Shown: piece after piece, positions 35,239 to 43,480 of the stretch
How the letters are laid out: the number at the start of each line of letters is the position of its first letter
Numbering within the stretch: position 1 is the first letter of the stretch
Assembly (NCBI RefSeq): GCF_019038415.1
Contig: NZ_JAFKRG010000046.1
Span: forward strand, 1-64,000
Direction of reading: 5' to 3'
DNA length: 64,000 nucleotides
Source: Synechococcus sp. CCY 9618
Lineage (GTDB): Bacteria; Cyanobacteriota; Cyanobacteriia; PCC-6307; Cyanobiaceae
Position numbers and translations under genes: made by a program
Notes under the pieces: model-generated
The model's input: only the letters and a program-made list of their open reading frames with translations
What the model was told of the DNA's origin: nothing
Database searches by the model: none

Positions 35239-36066
35239 TCAGCCGGTCGTGGCTTCAGTGGGTGCCATTTCCTCGGTGATGACCCGGAAACCGGTGAGCT
35301 GGTGATCGCCGAAGGAGCGCAGGAAGGGGACATCAGCCGCATCCCGCCCCCGGGCGATCAGCACCCTGCCGATGCGCGGGATGTTGTGACGGGCGTCGAA
35401 GACATGCCAGCGGTCCTCTAGGAAAACCTCGAACCAGGCGGAATAATCGATCGGATCCGGCAGGGGAGAGACTCCCGTGTACCCCAGGTAGCCGGTGCAG
35501 TAGCGCGCCGGGATGTTGAGGCAGCGGCAGAGGCTGATGGCCAGGTGGGCGAAGTCGCGGCAGACGCCGCGGCCTTCCCGCAGGGCGTCGTGGGCCGTCT
35601 TGTCGCTGCGGGCGGCGCCGTAGTCGAAGCGGAGCTGCTCATGCACCCAGTCGCAGATGGCCTGCACCCGCTGCCAGCCCGGACGGACACTACCGAAACG
35701 GCCCCAGGCGACCTGGGCGAGGCGATCGGTGTCGCAGTACCGGCTGGGATTGAGAAAGGGGTAGGTGACGATCGGCAGGGCCCCCACCGGGCATTCGCCG
35801 ATCTCCGGGACCACCGGATCGGGGCTGCCGTCGTCGGCCACCAGGGTCTCGAAGCCAAGGGTGGTGGTGCCGGCGGAGGCGATGAAGCGGCAGGCGCGGT
35901 TGCCGTCGGCGTCGGTGAGCACCTCAGCGATGCGATCAGGACTCAGCCACAGGCGTTCGGGACCGCGCCGATCCTCCGACCGGCTGGCATGGGGATGGAC
36001 CAGGGCCAGCACCGGCGTCGGGGCCCAGCAGGAAATCGTCAGTTCGCAGCCGAGCCGGATCAGCAT
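35239..36066 (-). CDS. transglutaminase-like protein with variant active site
   Basis: A 275-residue protein of the SMa/cysteine-protease-like transglutaminase family. N-terminal beta strands (MLIRLGCELTISCWAPTPVL) lead to the core GRGVCRDFAHLAISLCRCLN, which holds the catalytic Cys. The usual HAW(V/A)E is replaced by YSAWFEVFLEDRWHVFDARHN, with Ser where the catalytic His would be; a His is available in DARHN. This variant pattern recurs in the subfamily as I know it, so it may use another His or be a non-catalytic binder. It lies divergent from the 86-residue Cys-rich gene. Confidence 0.8.
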   Translation of the reverse strand: MLIRLGCELTISCWAPTPVLALVHPHASRSEDRRGPERLWLSPDRIAEVLTDADGNRACRFIASAGTTTLGFETLVADDGSPDPVVPEIGECPVGALPIVTYPFLNPSRYCDTDRLAQVAWGRFGSVRPGWQRVQAICDWVHEQLRFDYGAARSDKTAHDALREGRGVCRDFAHLAISLCRCLNIPARYCTGYLGYTGVSPLPDPIDYSAWFEVFLEDRWHVFDARHNIPRIGRVLIARGRDAADVPFLRSFGDHQLTGFRVITEEMAPTEATTG

Positions 36067-36203
36067 GAAGGGGGCAAGGGGGACGACACCACCCGGATTG
36101 CTGATTCTCGCCCGCCTGGAAGGGAATCGGGGAGGATCGGCCCTCCGGTCAGCGGGAGCGGAAACGGCGCCGTCCCGGCTGGCCAGCCGAGCCGGAAGGA
36201 GCT

Positions 36204-36217
36204 AGTACAGATGTATC
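36204..36217 (+). promoter_or_regulatory. LexA-box-like sequence
   Basis: AGTACAGATGTATC differs from the cyanobacterial LexA consensus RGTACNNNDGTWCB at one core position (GTAT for GTWC). It shares its first 11 bases, AGTACAGATGT, with the minus-strand reading of the box before the umuD-like gene. It ends 12 bases before the ATG of the Cys-rich small gene, almost the same spacing as at umuD. Functional if LexA tolerates the mismatch. Confidence 0.45.
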
Positions 36218-36229
36218 CATCCTTTGGCC

Positions 36230-36490
36230 ATGTCTCTCTCCCTCCCCGCTGGCGAAACCCTGGCCTCCTGGCCCTACCTGGGGTCCAAGCAGCTGCTTCC
36301 GTGCCGCAGCCGCCGCGTCTGTCTCACCTGCCACTGGTTCCGCCACCACGCCGAGGCCGACACCATCCCCCTGCTCAGCTGCCAGTGGCACCAGGCCCTG
36401 ATCAGCCACGGCGACCATCTCACCCACCGCTGCCCCTGCTGGTTGGAGCCCCGGCATGCCGGGAGCGGCTGGTGCCCGGAAGCGGCCTGA
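36230..36490 (+). CDS. small Cys/His-rich protein, possibly LexA-controlled
   Basis: An 86-residue protein with many potential metal ligands: CRSRRVCLTCHWFRHHAEAD, CQWHQ, HLTHRCPCWL and a terminal C. The spacing (C-x2-C-H ... C-x2-H ... H-x2-H-x-C-x-C) is zinc-finger-like. The start ATG at 36230 follows a LexA-like box. It looks like a conserved picocyanobacterial small protein; no function is assigned. It ends about 60 bases before the ABC exporter operon. Confidence 0.65.
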   Translation: MSLSLPAGETLASWPYLGSKQLLPCRSRRVCLTCHWFRHHAEADTIPLLSCQWHQALISHGDHLTHRCPCWLEPRHAGSGWCPEAA

Positions 36491-36551
36491 GGAGCCCGTC
36501 CCGCCCGGGGCGCTGGATAGGGTGAGCTCTGCCCCTCCCCCGTGCCGCCCC

Positions 36552-37535
36552 ATGGCCATCGTCCGCGCCCAGGGGCTCGGCAAGACCTATCGGGTCGCCG
36601 ACAAGCAGCCCGGACTCGCCGGCACCCTGCGCCACTTCCTGAACCGCCGCGAACGCACGATCAAGGCCGTGCAGGACGTCAGCTTCGCGATCGAACCGGG
36701 GGAGTTCGTGGGTTTCCTGGGAGCCAACGGCGCCGGCAAGACCACCACCCTCAAGATGCTCACCGGCCTGATCCATCCCACCAGCGGCACGGTGGAGGTG
36801 GCCGGCGCGATCCCCCATCGCCGCGAGGCCGACTTCCTCGGCCGGATCACCCTGGTGATGGGCCAGAAACAGCAGCTGATCTGGGATCTGCCGCCGCTCG
36901 ATTCCCTGCGGGTCAATGCGGCCGTCTACGGCATCCCTGAGGCGGAGAGCCGCCGCCGCATCGCCGAACTGGCCGACATGCTCGAGCTGGGCGACGAACT
37001 GCGCCGGCCCGTGCGCAAGCTCTCCCTGGGCCAGAGGATGAAGGCGGAGCTGCTGGCGGCCCTGCTGCACCGGCCGGCGGTGCTGTTCCTCGACGAACCC
37101 ACCCTGGGGCTGGATGTGAACGCCCAGGCCCGGGTGCGCAGCTTCCTGGCCGACTACAACCGCCGCTTCGGAGCCACCGTGCTGCTCACCAGCCACTACA
37201 TGGCCGACATCACCGCCCTCTGCCCGCGGGTGCTGCTGATCCATGAGGGCCAGCTCTTCTACGACGGAACCCTGGAGATGCTCACCCAGCGGCTGGCGCC
37301 CTGCCGGGAGGTGCGTCTCGAGCTGCACCAGCCCCTGGGTGCCGAGGCCTTCGCCGGCTACGGCGAGGTGGAGGCCATCGAGGGGCGCCAGGTGCGGCTG
37401 CTGATCCCGCGGGAGCGGCTCACCGAGCAGGTGGGACGGCTGCTGGCCGACCTGGCCGTGGTCGACCTCTCGGTGTCGGACCCGCCGATCGAGGACATCA
37501 TCGGCCGGCTGTTCCGACAGGGAGCACTGGCATGA
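36552..37535 (+). CDS. ABC-2 type exporter, ATP-binding subunit
   Basis: A 327-residue ATPase: Walker A GANGAGKTTT (about 56-65), Q-loop MGQKQQL, signature LSLGQRMKAEL, Walker B VLFLDEPTLGLD and H-loop TSHYM. It pairs with the two following permeases, which are of the DUF990/ABC-2 family often found with this ATPase type. The ATG at 36552 gives the typical MAIVRAQGLGKTY start. It overlaps the first permease gene by 4 bases (ATGA). The cargo is unknown. Confidence 0.92.
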   Translation: MAIVRAQGLGKTYRVADKQPGLAGTLRHFLNRRERTIKAVQDVSFAIEPGEFVGFLGANGAGKTTTLKMLTGLIHPTSGTVEVAGAIPHRREADFLGRITLVMGQKQQLIWDLPPLDSLRVNAAVYGIPEAESRRRIAELADMLELGDELRRPVRKLSLGQRMKAELLAALLHRPAVLFLDEPTLGLDVNAQARVRSFLADYNRRFGATVLLTSHYMADITALCPRVLLIHEGQLFYDGTLEMLTQRLAPCREVRLELHQPLGAEAFAGYGEVEAIEGRQVRLLIPRERLTEQVGRLLADLAVVDLSVSDPPIEDIIGRLFRQGALA

Positions 37536-38344
37536 ACGGTTCCCGCCACCGGCGGCTCGCCCATGGCCGCCGCATCGCGACCGCGCTGCTCTCCAGCCAG
37601 TACGCCTACATGCTCGAGTACAGGGCCGAGATCGTGCTCTGGGCCCTCTCCGGGGTGCTGCCCTTCATCATGCTGGGCCTCTGGAGCGCCGCCGATGTGG
37701 GTGGCGAGCTGGGCCTGAGTCAGCTGCAGCTGGCCCGCTACTTCCTGGCGGCCTTCGTGGTGCGCCAGTTCACGATCGTCTGGGTGATGTACACCTTCGA
37801 GGAGGACAACCTCAGCGGCCGCCTGTCCCCCTACCTGCTCCAGCCCCTGGCGCCGGTGTGGCGCTACGTGTCCTCCCACCTGGCGGAGCAGGCCACGCGC
37901 CTGCCGTTCGTGGTCGCCCTGGTGGGCCTGTTCTTCCTGCTCTATCCCGCCGCCTTCTGGTGGCCGCCGTTGCCGGCGCTGCTGCTGGCGGGTCTGGCCA
38001 CCATGGCGGCCTTCGCCCTGCGCTTCCTGATGCAGTTCACCCTGACGATGGTGTGCTTCTGGAGCGAGAAGGCCAGCGCCCTGGAGCGCCTCCTCTACCT
38101 GCCCTACCTCTACCTCTCCGGCCTGGTGGCGCCCCTGGCCCTCTACCCCGAGCCGGTGCGGGCCTTCGCCATGTGGACCCCCTTCCCCTACATGGTCGAC
38201 GTGCCTGCCCGGATCCTGGCCGGTGAGCCGGTGAACGTGGGGGCGAGCTTCGCCGCGGTGGCGGCCTGGGGGGCTCTGCTGCTGCCGATCAACCTGCTGC
38301 TGTGGCGCCGGGGGCTGCGCCACTACTCGGCCATGGGGGCCTGA
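37532..38344 (+). CDS. ABC-2 exporter permease 1
   Basis: A 270-residue inner-membrane permease with six predicted helices (LWALSGVLPFIMLGLW, VVALVGLFFLLYP, LLLAGLATMAAFALRF and others). It starts with a Leu/Ala region after SSQYAYMLEYRAEIV, the opening of the DUF990/ABC-2 family. It overlaps the ATPase gene by 4 bases and shares one base with the next permease (TGATG), so the three subunits are translated together and would form one transporter. Confidence 0.88.
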   Translation: MNGSRHRRLAHGRRIATALLSSQYAYMLEYRAEIVLWALSGVLPFIMLGLWSAADVGGELGLSQLQLARYFLAAFVVRQFTIVWVMYTFEEDNLSGRLSPYLLQPLAPVWRYVSSHLAEQATRLPFVVALVGLFFLLYPAAFWWPPLPALLLAGLATMAAFALRFLMQFTLTMVCFWSEKASALERLLYLPYLYLSGLVAPLALYPEPVRAFAMWTPFPYMVDVPARILAGEPVNVGASFAAVAAWGALLLPINLLLWRRGLRHYSAMGA

Positions 38345-39132
38345 TGGGCCGCTACCTCACCACCCTGCGGGTGTTCTGGATCGCCTCGCTGACCGCCGAG
38401 CTGGAGTACAAGGCGAATTTTCTGATCGAGCTGGTCGCCACGGCGGGGAACCTGGTGGGCAGTGTCTTCGTGCTGTCGCTGTTCTATGGCGGCGGCCGCT
38501 CCCTGGGGGGCTGGAGCTGGGAGGCGGCCCTGGTGGTGCTGGGGGTCTACACCCTGCTGGAGGGGGTCACCACCACCCTGCTGCAGCCCAACCTGAGCAC
38601 GATCGTGGCCCATGTGCGCACGGGCAGTCTGGATTTCGTGCTGCTCAAACCCATCGACAGCCAGTTCTGGCTCTCGGCCCGCACCTTCTCCCCCTGGGGC
38701 CTGCCGGGCATCGGCCTGGGGGCGGGCCTGATCATCTACGCCGCCTGGAAGGCCGGGGCCAGCCCCGATCCCCGCACCGTTGCGATCGCCGGCCTGATGC
38801 TGATCGCGAGCCTGCTGATCCTGTACAGCCTCTGGTTCGTGCTGGCGGCCACCAGCATCTGGTTCGTGAAGATCTGGAACGCCACCGAGGTGCTGCGCAG
38901 CGTCCTGGTGGCCGGCCGCTTCCCCGTGAGCGCCTTCCCGGCGGGCCTGCGGGCCTTCTTCACCTTCGTGGTGCCGGTGGCCTTCCTCACCACGGTGCCC
39001 GCGGAGGCGATCCTGGGCCGGGCCTCCGGCGCCTGGCTGCTGGCGGGGCTGGCGGTGGCCGCCGGATCGATCGCCGCCAGCCGCTGGTTCTGGCGCTTCG
39101 CCCTGCGCTTCTACACCTCCGCCTCCAGCTGA
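38344..39132 (+). CDS. ABC-2 exporter permease 2
   Basis: A 262-residue permease homologous in plan to its upstream partner (TAELEYKANFLIELVATAGN at the N-terminus, six hydrophobic helices, a conserved LLKPIDSQFWLS loop). The two different permeases imply a heterodimeric channel with the shared ATPase. Start ATG at 38344 overlaps the previous stop by one base. It directly abuts the PfkB kinase gene. Confidence 0.88.
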   Translation: MGRYLTTLRVFWIASLTAELEYKANFLIELVATAGNLVGSVFVLSLFYGGGRSLGGWSWEAALVVLGVYTLLEGVTTTLLQPNLSTIVAHVRTGSLDFVLLKPIDSQFWLSARTFSPWGLPGIGLGAGLIIYAAWKAGASPDPRTVAIAGLMLIASLLILYSLWFVLAATSIWFVKIWNATEVLRSVLVAGRFPVSAFPAGLRAFFTFVVPVAFLTTVPAEAILGRASGAWLLAGLAVAAGSIAASRWFWRFALRFYTSASS

Positions 39133-40041
39133 ATGGAGCCACTGCATCCCCTGCCCCTGGCGGCCCTGCCGCCGCTTCCGCCCCTGGCCCTGGCGGTGGT
39201 GGGGCACGTGGAGGTGGTGAGCTTCGTCGCGGTCGACCACCTGCCGGTTGCCGGTGAGATTCTCCACGGCAGCGACTGTCTGGAGCTCCCGGCCGGGGGC
39301 GGGGCCGTGGTGGCGGTGCAGATGGCCCGCCTCAGCGGAGAGCGGGTGCCCTTCTTCACCGCCCTGGGCCGGGACGGGGCCGGCCGACGGGCCGCCGAGG
39401 AGCTCGAGGCGCTGGGTCTGGAGCTGCACATCGCCTGGCGGGACGCCCCGACCCGCCGTGGGGTCACCTTCATTGATAAGAACGGCGAGCGCACGATCAC
39501 GGTGATCGGCGAGCGGCTGATGGCCACCGCCGCCGATGACCTGCCCTGGCAGCTCCTGGAACGGAGCGATGGGGTGTTCGTCACCGCCACCGACGCCGCC
39601 GGCCTGGTCCTGGCCCGGCGAGCCCGGGTGCTCACCGCCACGCCGCGGGTGCGCCTGGCGGTCCTGCGGGAAGCCGCTGTGGCGCTGGATGCCCTGATCG
39701 GCAGCGCCGCCGATCCGGGCGAGGCTTACCGGCCCGGAGATCTGGAGCCTGCGCCGCGGCTCTACATCGGCACCGAAGCCGAGCGGGGCGGGGTGCTGAT
39801 CCCAGGGGGGCGCTACGCCGCCGTCGGGCGGCAGCGGCCTGTGCTGGATGCCTACGGCGCCGGCGACAGCTTCGCCGCCGGGGTCACCACGGGCCTGGCC
39901 GCCGGCTGGCCCCTGCACCAGGCCCTCAGCCTGGGCGCCCATTGCGGCGCCGCCTGCCTGGACGGACGGGGCCCCTATGCGGGCCAGCTGCAGCTGGGTG
40001 CCGGTGGGCAACGCGCTGCCGGCGGCGATCCGCCAGCCTGA
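39133..40041 (+). CDS. PfkB-family sugar/nucleoside kinase
   Basis: A 302-residue ribokinase-like enzyme: an N-terminal HVEVVSFVAVDHLP region, a Gly-rich GGGAVVAVQMARLSG substrate part, and the C-terminal PfkB signature DAYGAGDSFAAGVTTGLAAG with the catalytic Asp and anion hole. The start ATG immediately follows the permease stop, so it belongs to the same transcript. The sugar substrate cannot be assigned. Confidence 0.86.
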   Translation: MEPLHPLPLAALPPLPPLALAVVGHVEVVSFVAVDHLPVAGEILHGSDCLELPAGGGAVVAVQMARLSGERVPFFTALGRDGAGRRAAEELEALGLELHIAWRDAPTRRGVTFIDKNGERTITVIGERLMATAADDLPWQLLERSDGVFVTATDAAGLVLARRARVLTATPRVRLAVLREAAVALDALIGSAADPGEAYRPGDLEPAPRLYIGTEAERGGVLIPGGRYAAVGRQRPVLDAYGAGDSFAAGVTTGLAAGWPLHQALSLGAHCGAACLDGRGPYAGQLQLGAGGQRAAGGDPPA

Positions 40042-40063
40042 AAGGCCGATCGCCCGGTCCCCA

Positions 40064-41398
40064 TTGAGCTTGCACGCCGTCGCGCCCCGCCCCCTGCCGC
40101 GCACGCCGGCGGTGAGCGGGCTGCTCGAAACCCTGGCGTTCTTCCGGGACCCGGAGTTCGCCGCCGACCGTTTCCGGCGCCACGGCGATCTGTGGGAAAC
40201 GCGGCTGCTGGGCCAGCGCACGGTGTTTCTGCGGGGCGAGCAGGCCGTGACGGACCTGTTCGCCCAGGGGGACGCCCTGGAGGGCTGGTGGCCGGAGAGC
40301 GTCCGCCGGCTGCTGGGCAGCCTGTCCCTGGCCAACCGCCAGGGGGCGGACCACCGGGCCCGGCGGCGGGTGGTGGGTCAGCTGTTCACCGCCGCTGCCC
40401 TGCGGCGCTATGCCCCGGCCATCGTGGGACTGGTCGACGCCCTCTGCCGGGACCTGGCGGCCAGCCCGGGGCCGGTGGCCCTGGCCGGCCGGCTGCGCCG
40501 GTTCGCCTTCGCGGTGATCGCCGGCCCCGTGCTGGGCCTGGACGCGGGCGAGCGGGACGCCCTCTTCCTCGATTTCGAAACCTGGACCCAGGGTCTGTTC
40601 TCTTTCCCTGTGGCCCTGCCCGGCAGCCCCTTCGCCCAGGCCCTGCGGGCCCGCCAGCGGCTGCTGGAGCGCATCGGCGCCGTGCTGGCGCGGGCCCAGG
40701 AGGCCGCCGCCGCCGGCAGGCCCCAGGCAGCTGGAGGCCTGGACCTGCTGGCGGGCGGCCTGGATGAGGCGGGCCTGCCCCTGGCGGATGCCGACGTGGT
40801 GGAACAGCTGTTGCTGCTGCTGTTCGCGGGCTACGAAACCACCGCCTCGTCGCTGGTGTGCCTGCTGCTGAGCCTGCTGCAGCATCCGACGGAGCTGGCC
40901 TGGCTGCAGGAGGAACTGGGGGGGATCTCCTGGCCGCCGGCCCCCGGCGAAGCCGCCACTGCCTTCGATCCGTCCCGGGCACCGCGGCTGGATGCGGTGG
41001 TGAAGGAGGTGATGCGGCTGATCCCACCCGTGGGTGGCTTCTTCCGCTACACCCGCCGGCCCGTCACCCTGGCGGGGGTGGCGATCCCCGCCGACCGGGT
41101 GGTGCAGGTGAGCATCGCGGCCAGTCACCGGCTCGGGTCGCCGGAGGCCGACCTGGACGCCTTCCGCCCGCGCCGCCATCTGGAGGCCGGCGGCTGCGGG
41201 GCCCTGCTGCTGCCCTACGGCGGTGGCGAGCGGGTGTGCCTCGGCAAGGCCCTGGCTGAGCTGGAGATCCGCCTGCTGAGCGTGGGGCTGCTGAAGCAGC
41301 TTGATCTGGAGCTGCTGCCGGATCAGGACCTGAGCCTGGCCATCATTCCCTCGCCCACGCCCCGCGATGGCCTGCGGGTGGGCCTCAGCCGGCGCTGA
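40064..41398 (+). CDS. cytochrome P450 (CYP120-like)
   Basis: A 444-residue heme monooxygenase. Features in order: the oxygen-binding I-helix LLLLFAGYETTASS, ExxR in VVKEVMRLIPP, and the heme-Cys loop LPYGGGERVCLGKALA, where Tyr replaces the usual Phe two residues before the first Gly. The start is a TTG at 40064, with no ATG in a sensible place; the gene begins 22 bases after the kinase stop. Cyanobacterial CYP120 enzymes oxidise retinoids, but the substrate here is not shown. It overlaps the convergent VOC gene by 14 bases. Confidence 0.88.
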   Translation: MSLHAVAPRPLPRTPAVSGLLETLAFFRDPEFAADRFRRHGDLWETRLLGQRTVFLRGEQAVTDLFAQGDALEGWWPESVRRLLGSLSLANRQGADHRARRRVVGQLFTAAALRRYAPAIVGLVDALCRDLAASPGPVALAGRLRRFAFAVIAGPVLGLDAGERDALFLDFETWTQGLFSFPVALPGSPFAQALRARQRLLERIGAVLARAQEAAAAGRPQAAGGLDLLAGGLDEAGLPLADADVVEQLLLLLFAGYETTASSLVCLLLSLLQHPTELAWLQEELGGISWPPAPGEAATAFDPSRAPRLDAVVKEVMRLIPPVGGFFRYTRRPVTLAGVAIPADRVVQVSIAASHRLGSPEADLDAFRPRRHLEAGGCGALLLPYGGGERVCLGKALAELEIRLLSVGLLKQLDLELLPDQDLSLAIIPSPTPRDGLRVGLSRR

Positions 41399-41777
41399 CC
41401 AGCAACAGCAGCCGATTGCCCTCCGGATCGGCCAGCCAGGACTCGGCCCCGAAGGACTCCTGCCGCGGCGGCTCCACCGCTGTGGCCCCCAGGGCCAGCA
41501 CACCGTCCAGCCAGGCGTTCAGCACCTCCAGCGGAGGGAAGCCCCCGGCCGATCGGGAAAGACAGAGGCCCAGCCGGCCTTCCCCCCGGGGGCGGGGCCG
41601 GCTCCGGGAGGGGGCGTAGATCTCCAGCAGACCCTCCCCCGGCCACGGCAGGCGCCAGTGGCTGGCGCTGAAGCCCGCCTGGGGGGCTGTCTCCAGCAGG
41701 GCGCCGTAGAACCGGGCCAGCCCAGCCGGATCGTCGGCGGCCAGCACGAGGGAACGGCGCGGGGCGGAGGAGCGCAT
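41385..41777 (-). CDS. VOC-family (glyoxalase/dioxygenase fold) protein
   Basis: A 130-residue single-domain protein of the vicinal oxygen chelate fold: LVLAADDPAGLARFYGALLE at the N-terminus, and ESWLADPEGNRLLLLV at the end. The second half carries the characteristic DPEGN turn. The usual metal-binding His/Glu set is not obvious (the first His is missing), so it may bind a small molecule rather than act as an enzyme. The ATG at 41777 is preferred to the longer frame. Confidence 0.78.
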   Translation of the reverse strand: MRSSAPRRSLVLAADDPAGLARFYGALLETAPQAGFSASHWRLPWPGEGLLEIYAPSRSRPRPRGEGRLGLCLSRSAGGFPPLEVLNAWLDGVLALGATAVEPPRQESFGAESWLADPEGNRLLLLVSAG

Positions 41778-41871
41778 CGGCAGAGGCTTCCGGCTGCGAT
41801 GGAGTCTGGCCCGCCCTCTCGCCCGGGCGCTCCGGCTCGCCACCATGGCAGGCGAACGAGGGCGACGGGTC

Positions 41872-42531
41872 ATGGCTGTGCAGGTGCTGAACGAAGCGGA
41901 GCGGCGCAAGCTGGACGGCAGCGACGATGCCCTCTTCTATGCCGAGCCGCGCTTCGTTCAGCACCTGGACGGGGCCTTCCGCCAGCGGCTCACGGCCCTC
42001 TACCGGGAGCGCATCCCCCCCTGCGCGGTGGTGCTGGATCTGATGGGCAGCTGGGTGAGCCATCTGCCGGAAGAGGTGCGCTACCAGGAGGTGATCGGCC
42101 ACGGACTCAACGAAGCCGAACTGGCGGCCAACCCCCGGCTGGATCGCCACTGGCTGCAGAACCTCAACCAGGACCAGACGCTCCCCCTGGCCGACGCCGC
42201 GGTGGATGCGGTGCTGATCGTGGCCGGCTGGCAGTACCTGCAGCGGCCCGAACCCGTGGCCGCCGAGCTGCTTCGGGTGGTGCGCCCGGGCGGCCTGGTG
42301 ATCGTGGCCTTCTCCAACCGGATGTTCTTCCAGAAGGCACCCCGGATCTGGACCGACGGCAGCGACCGGGATCACCTGGCCTACGTGAGCCGGGTGCTGC
42401 AGGCCCAGGGCTGGCCCGCCCCGGAGCAGATCGCCGAGCCGACGCGGGCGGAAGGCCCGATGGGCTGGCTGGGGGGGCAGGGGGATCCCTTCTTCGCCGT
42501 GATCGCCAGCAAGCCCGCGCCCCGGGTCTGA
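41872..42531 (+). CDS. SAM-dependent methyltransferase-like protein
   Basis: A 219-residue protein with class I methyltransferase topology: VVLDLMGSWVSHLPEE (motif I region, degenerate, lacking the GxGxG loop), DQTLPLADAAVDAVLIVAGWQYL, and VVRPGGLVIVAFSNRMF (post-motif II, strong). The family in cyanobacteria is conserved but its substrate is unknown. The ATG at 41872 (MAVQVLNE) is chosen over 41845. The next gene begins 3 bases after the stop, so the pair is an operon. Confidence 0.78.
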   Translation: MAVQVLNEAERRKLDGSDDALFYAEPRFVQHLDGAFRQRLTALYRERIPPCAVVLDLMGSWVSHLPEEVRYQEVIGHGLNEAELAANPRLDRHWLQNLNQDQTLPLADAAVDAVLIVAGWQYLQRPEPVAAELLRVVRPGGLVIVAFSNRMFFQKAPRIWTDGSDRDHLAYVSRVLQAQGWPAPEQIAEPTRAEGPMGWLGGQGDPFFAVIASKPAPRV

Positions 42532-42534
42532 ACC

Positions 42535-43128
42535 ATGGCGACGTCTGTCCCTTCCCCAGGCCCCGCCGATCCCCTGCCCCCCTGGCGCCCCCTGCTGCGC
42601 GGGGCGATCGAACGGCAGGGCCGCTCGCCCCAGGCCCGCTGGCTGCAGCTGGCCAGCCTGGGCAGCGACGGCACTCCGCGGGTGCGCACCCTGGTGTTCC
42701 GCTGCTGGGCCGGGTCATCGGCCCTTGATCTGCTCACCGACCGGCGCAGCGCCAAAAGCGGAGAGCTGACGGCGGAATCGCCCCTGGAGCTCTGCTGGCT
42801 GCTGCCGCGGGCCCGCAGCCAGTTCCGGCTGCGGGGTCACCGGCTGCAGCTCGACGGCGACGCGGAGGATCTGGCCCTGCGCCGGCACTGGGAGGCGCTC
42901 ACCCCCAGGGCCCGTGCTCTCTGGGGCTGGCCCACTCCCGGAGAACCGCTGGAGCCGGAGGCGGCATTTCCGCGCGAACTGCAGGATGGCGCCCCGATGC
43001 CGGAGCATTTCGAATTGCTGCGGGTGTGGCTGCAGCGGGTGGAACTGCTGGAGCTGCAAGGTCACCCGCACCGGCGCCGCTGCTGGCGGGAGGAGACGGG
43101 CTGGCAGGAGGAGTGGCTCAATCCCTGA
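42535..43128 (+). CDS. PPOX-type flavoprotein, Npun_F5749 family
   Basis: A 197-residue protein of the pyridoxamine-phosphate-oxidase-like split beta-barrel family that binds FMN. Signatures: QARWLQLASLGSDGTPRVRTLVFR, KSGELTAESPLELCWLLPRARSQFRLRG in outline, and a C-terminal VELLELQGHPHRRRCW. Only the cofactor fold can be assigned; true PdxH activity is unlikely because the substrate residues differ. It is three bases downstream of the methyltransferase-like gene. [Second signature abbreviated by reading only its outline: KSGELTAE ... CWLLPRARSQFRLRG.]. Confidence 0.82.
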   Translation: MATSVPSPGPADPLPPWRPLLRGAIERQGRSPQARWLQLASLGSDGTPRVRTLVFRCWAGSSALDLLTDRRSAKSGELTAESPLELCWLLPRARSQFRLRGHRLQLDGDAEDLALRRHWEALTPRARALWGWPTPGEPLEPEAAFPRELQDGAPMPEHFELLRVWLQRVELLELQGHPHRRRCWREETGWQEEWLNP

Positions 43129-43192
43129 GCCACTCGCCTGAGCCCATTGCTTCCAACGTCCCCACACGCCCCACCGGGACGTCCATCCACGA

Positions 43193-43210
43193 TTAACAGA
43201 TCTTTACATT
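43193..43210 (+). promoter_or_regulatory. HLR1 element upstream of the Psb35-like gene
   Basis: TTAACAGA-TC-TTTACATT: the second unit is an exact KTTACAWW match, the first matches 6 of 8, with the standard two-base spacer and in the same orientation as the gene. A TAAGAT -10-like box overlaps its end (43210-43215). Best two-unit match in the window. Confidence 0.55.
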
Positions 43211-43234
43211 AAGATGGGTGAAAAGGTGAGACCC

Positions 43235-43447
43235 ATGCTCGAGTTTCTGTTCCCCATCGTCTATCTGGTCTGTTTCGCGGCGATCGCCGGCGGGGCCTTC
43301 TCGCTGATGACGCAGAACCTGCGCAGCGCCTCCGCCATGCCCGCCCCTCGCCAGCGTCACCCCGAAGCCCCCGCCCAGGGAGAGGAAGTGCTGTACGTGG
43401 ACCTGAGCCGTGAACGGCTCGAGAAGCTCTACGAACAAGCCTCCTGA
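43235..43447 (+). CDS. DUF2973/Psb35-like thylakoid protein
   Basis: A 70-residue protein with one N-terminal membrane helix (MLEFLFPIVYLVCFAAIAGG) and a soluble tail ending LSRERLEKLYEQAS. The tail resembles the DUF2973 C-terminus (a short helix with L-x2-LY). The family includes Psb35, which stabilises the CP47 module together with HLIPs in Synechocystis. I chose the ATG at 43235, which has a ribosome site (AAAGGTGAG). An HLR1-type element lies 25 bases upstream. The match is moderate because the conserved part is short. Confidence 0.68.
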   Translation: MLEFLFPIVYLVCFAAIAGGAFSLMTQNLRSASAMPAPRQRHPEAPAQGEEVLYVDLSRERLEKLYEQAS

Positions 43448-43480
43448 TCCCTCACAGGCAGGCCCCACTCCACAAGCCGA

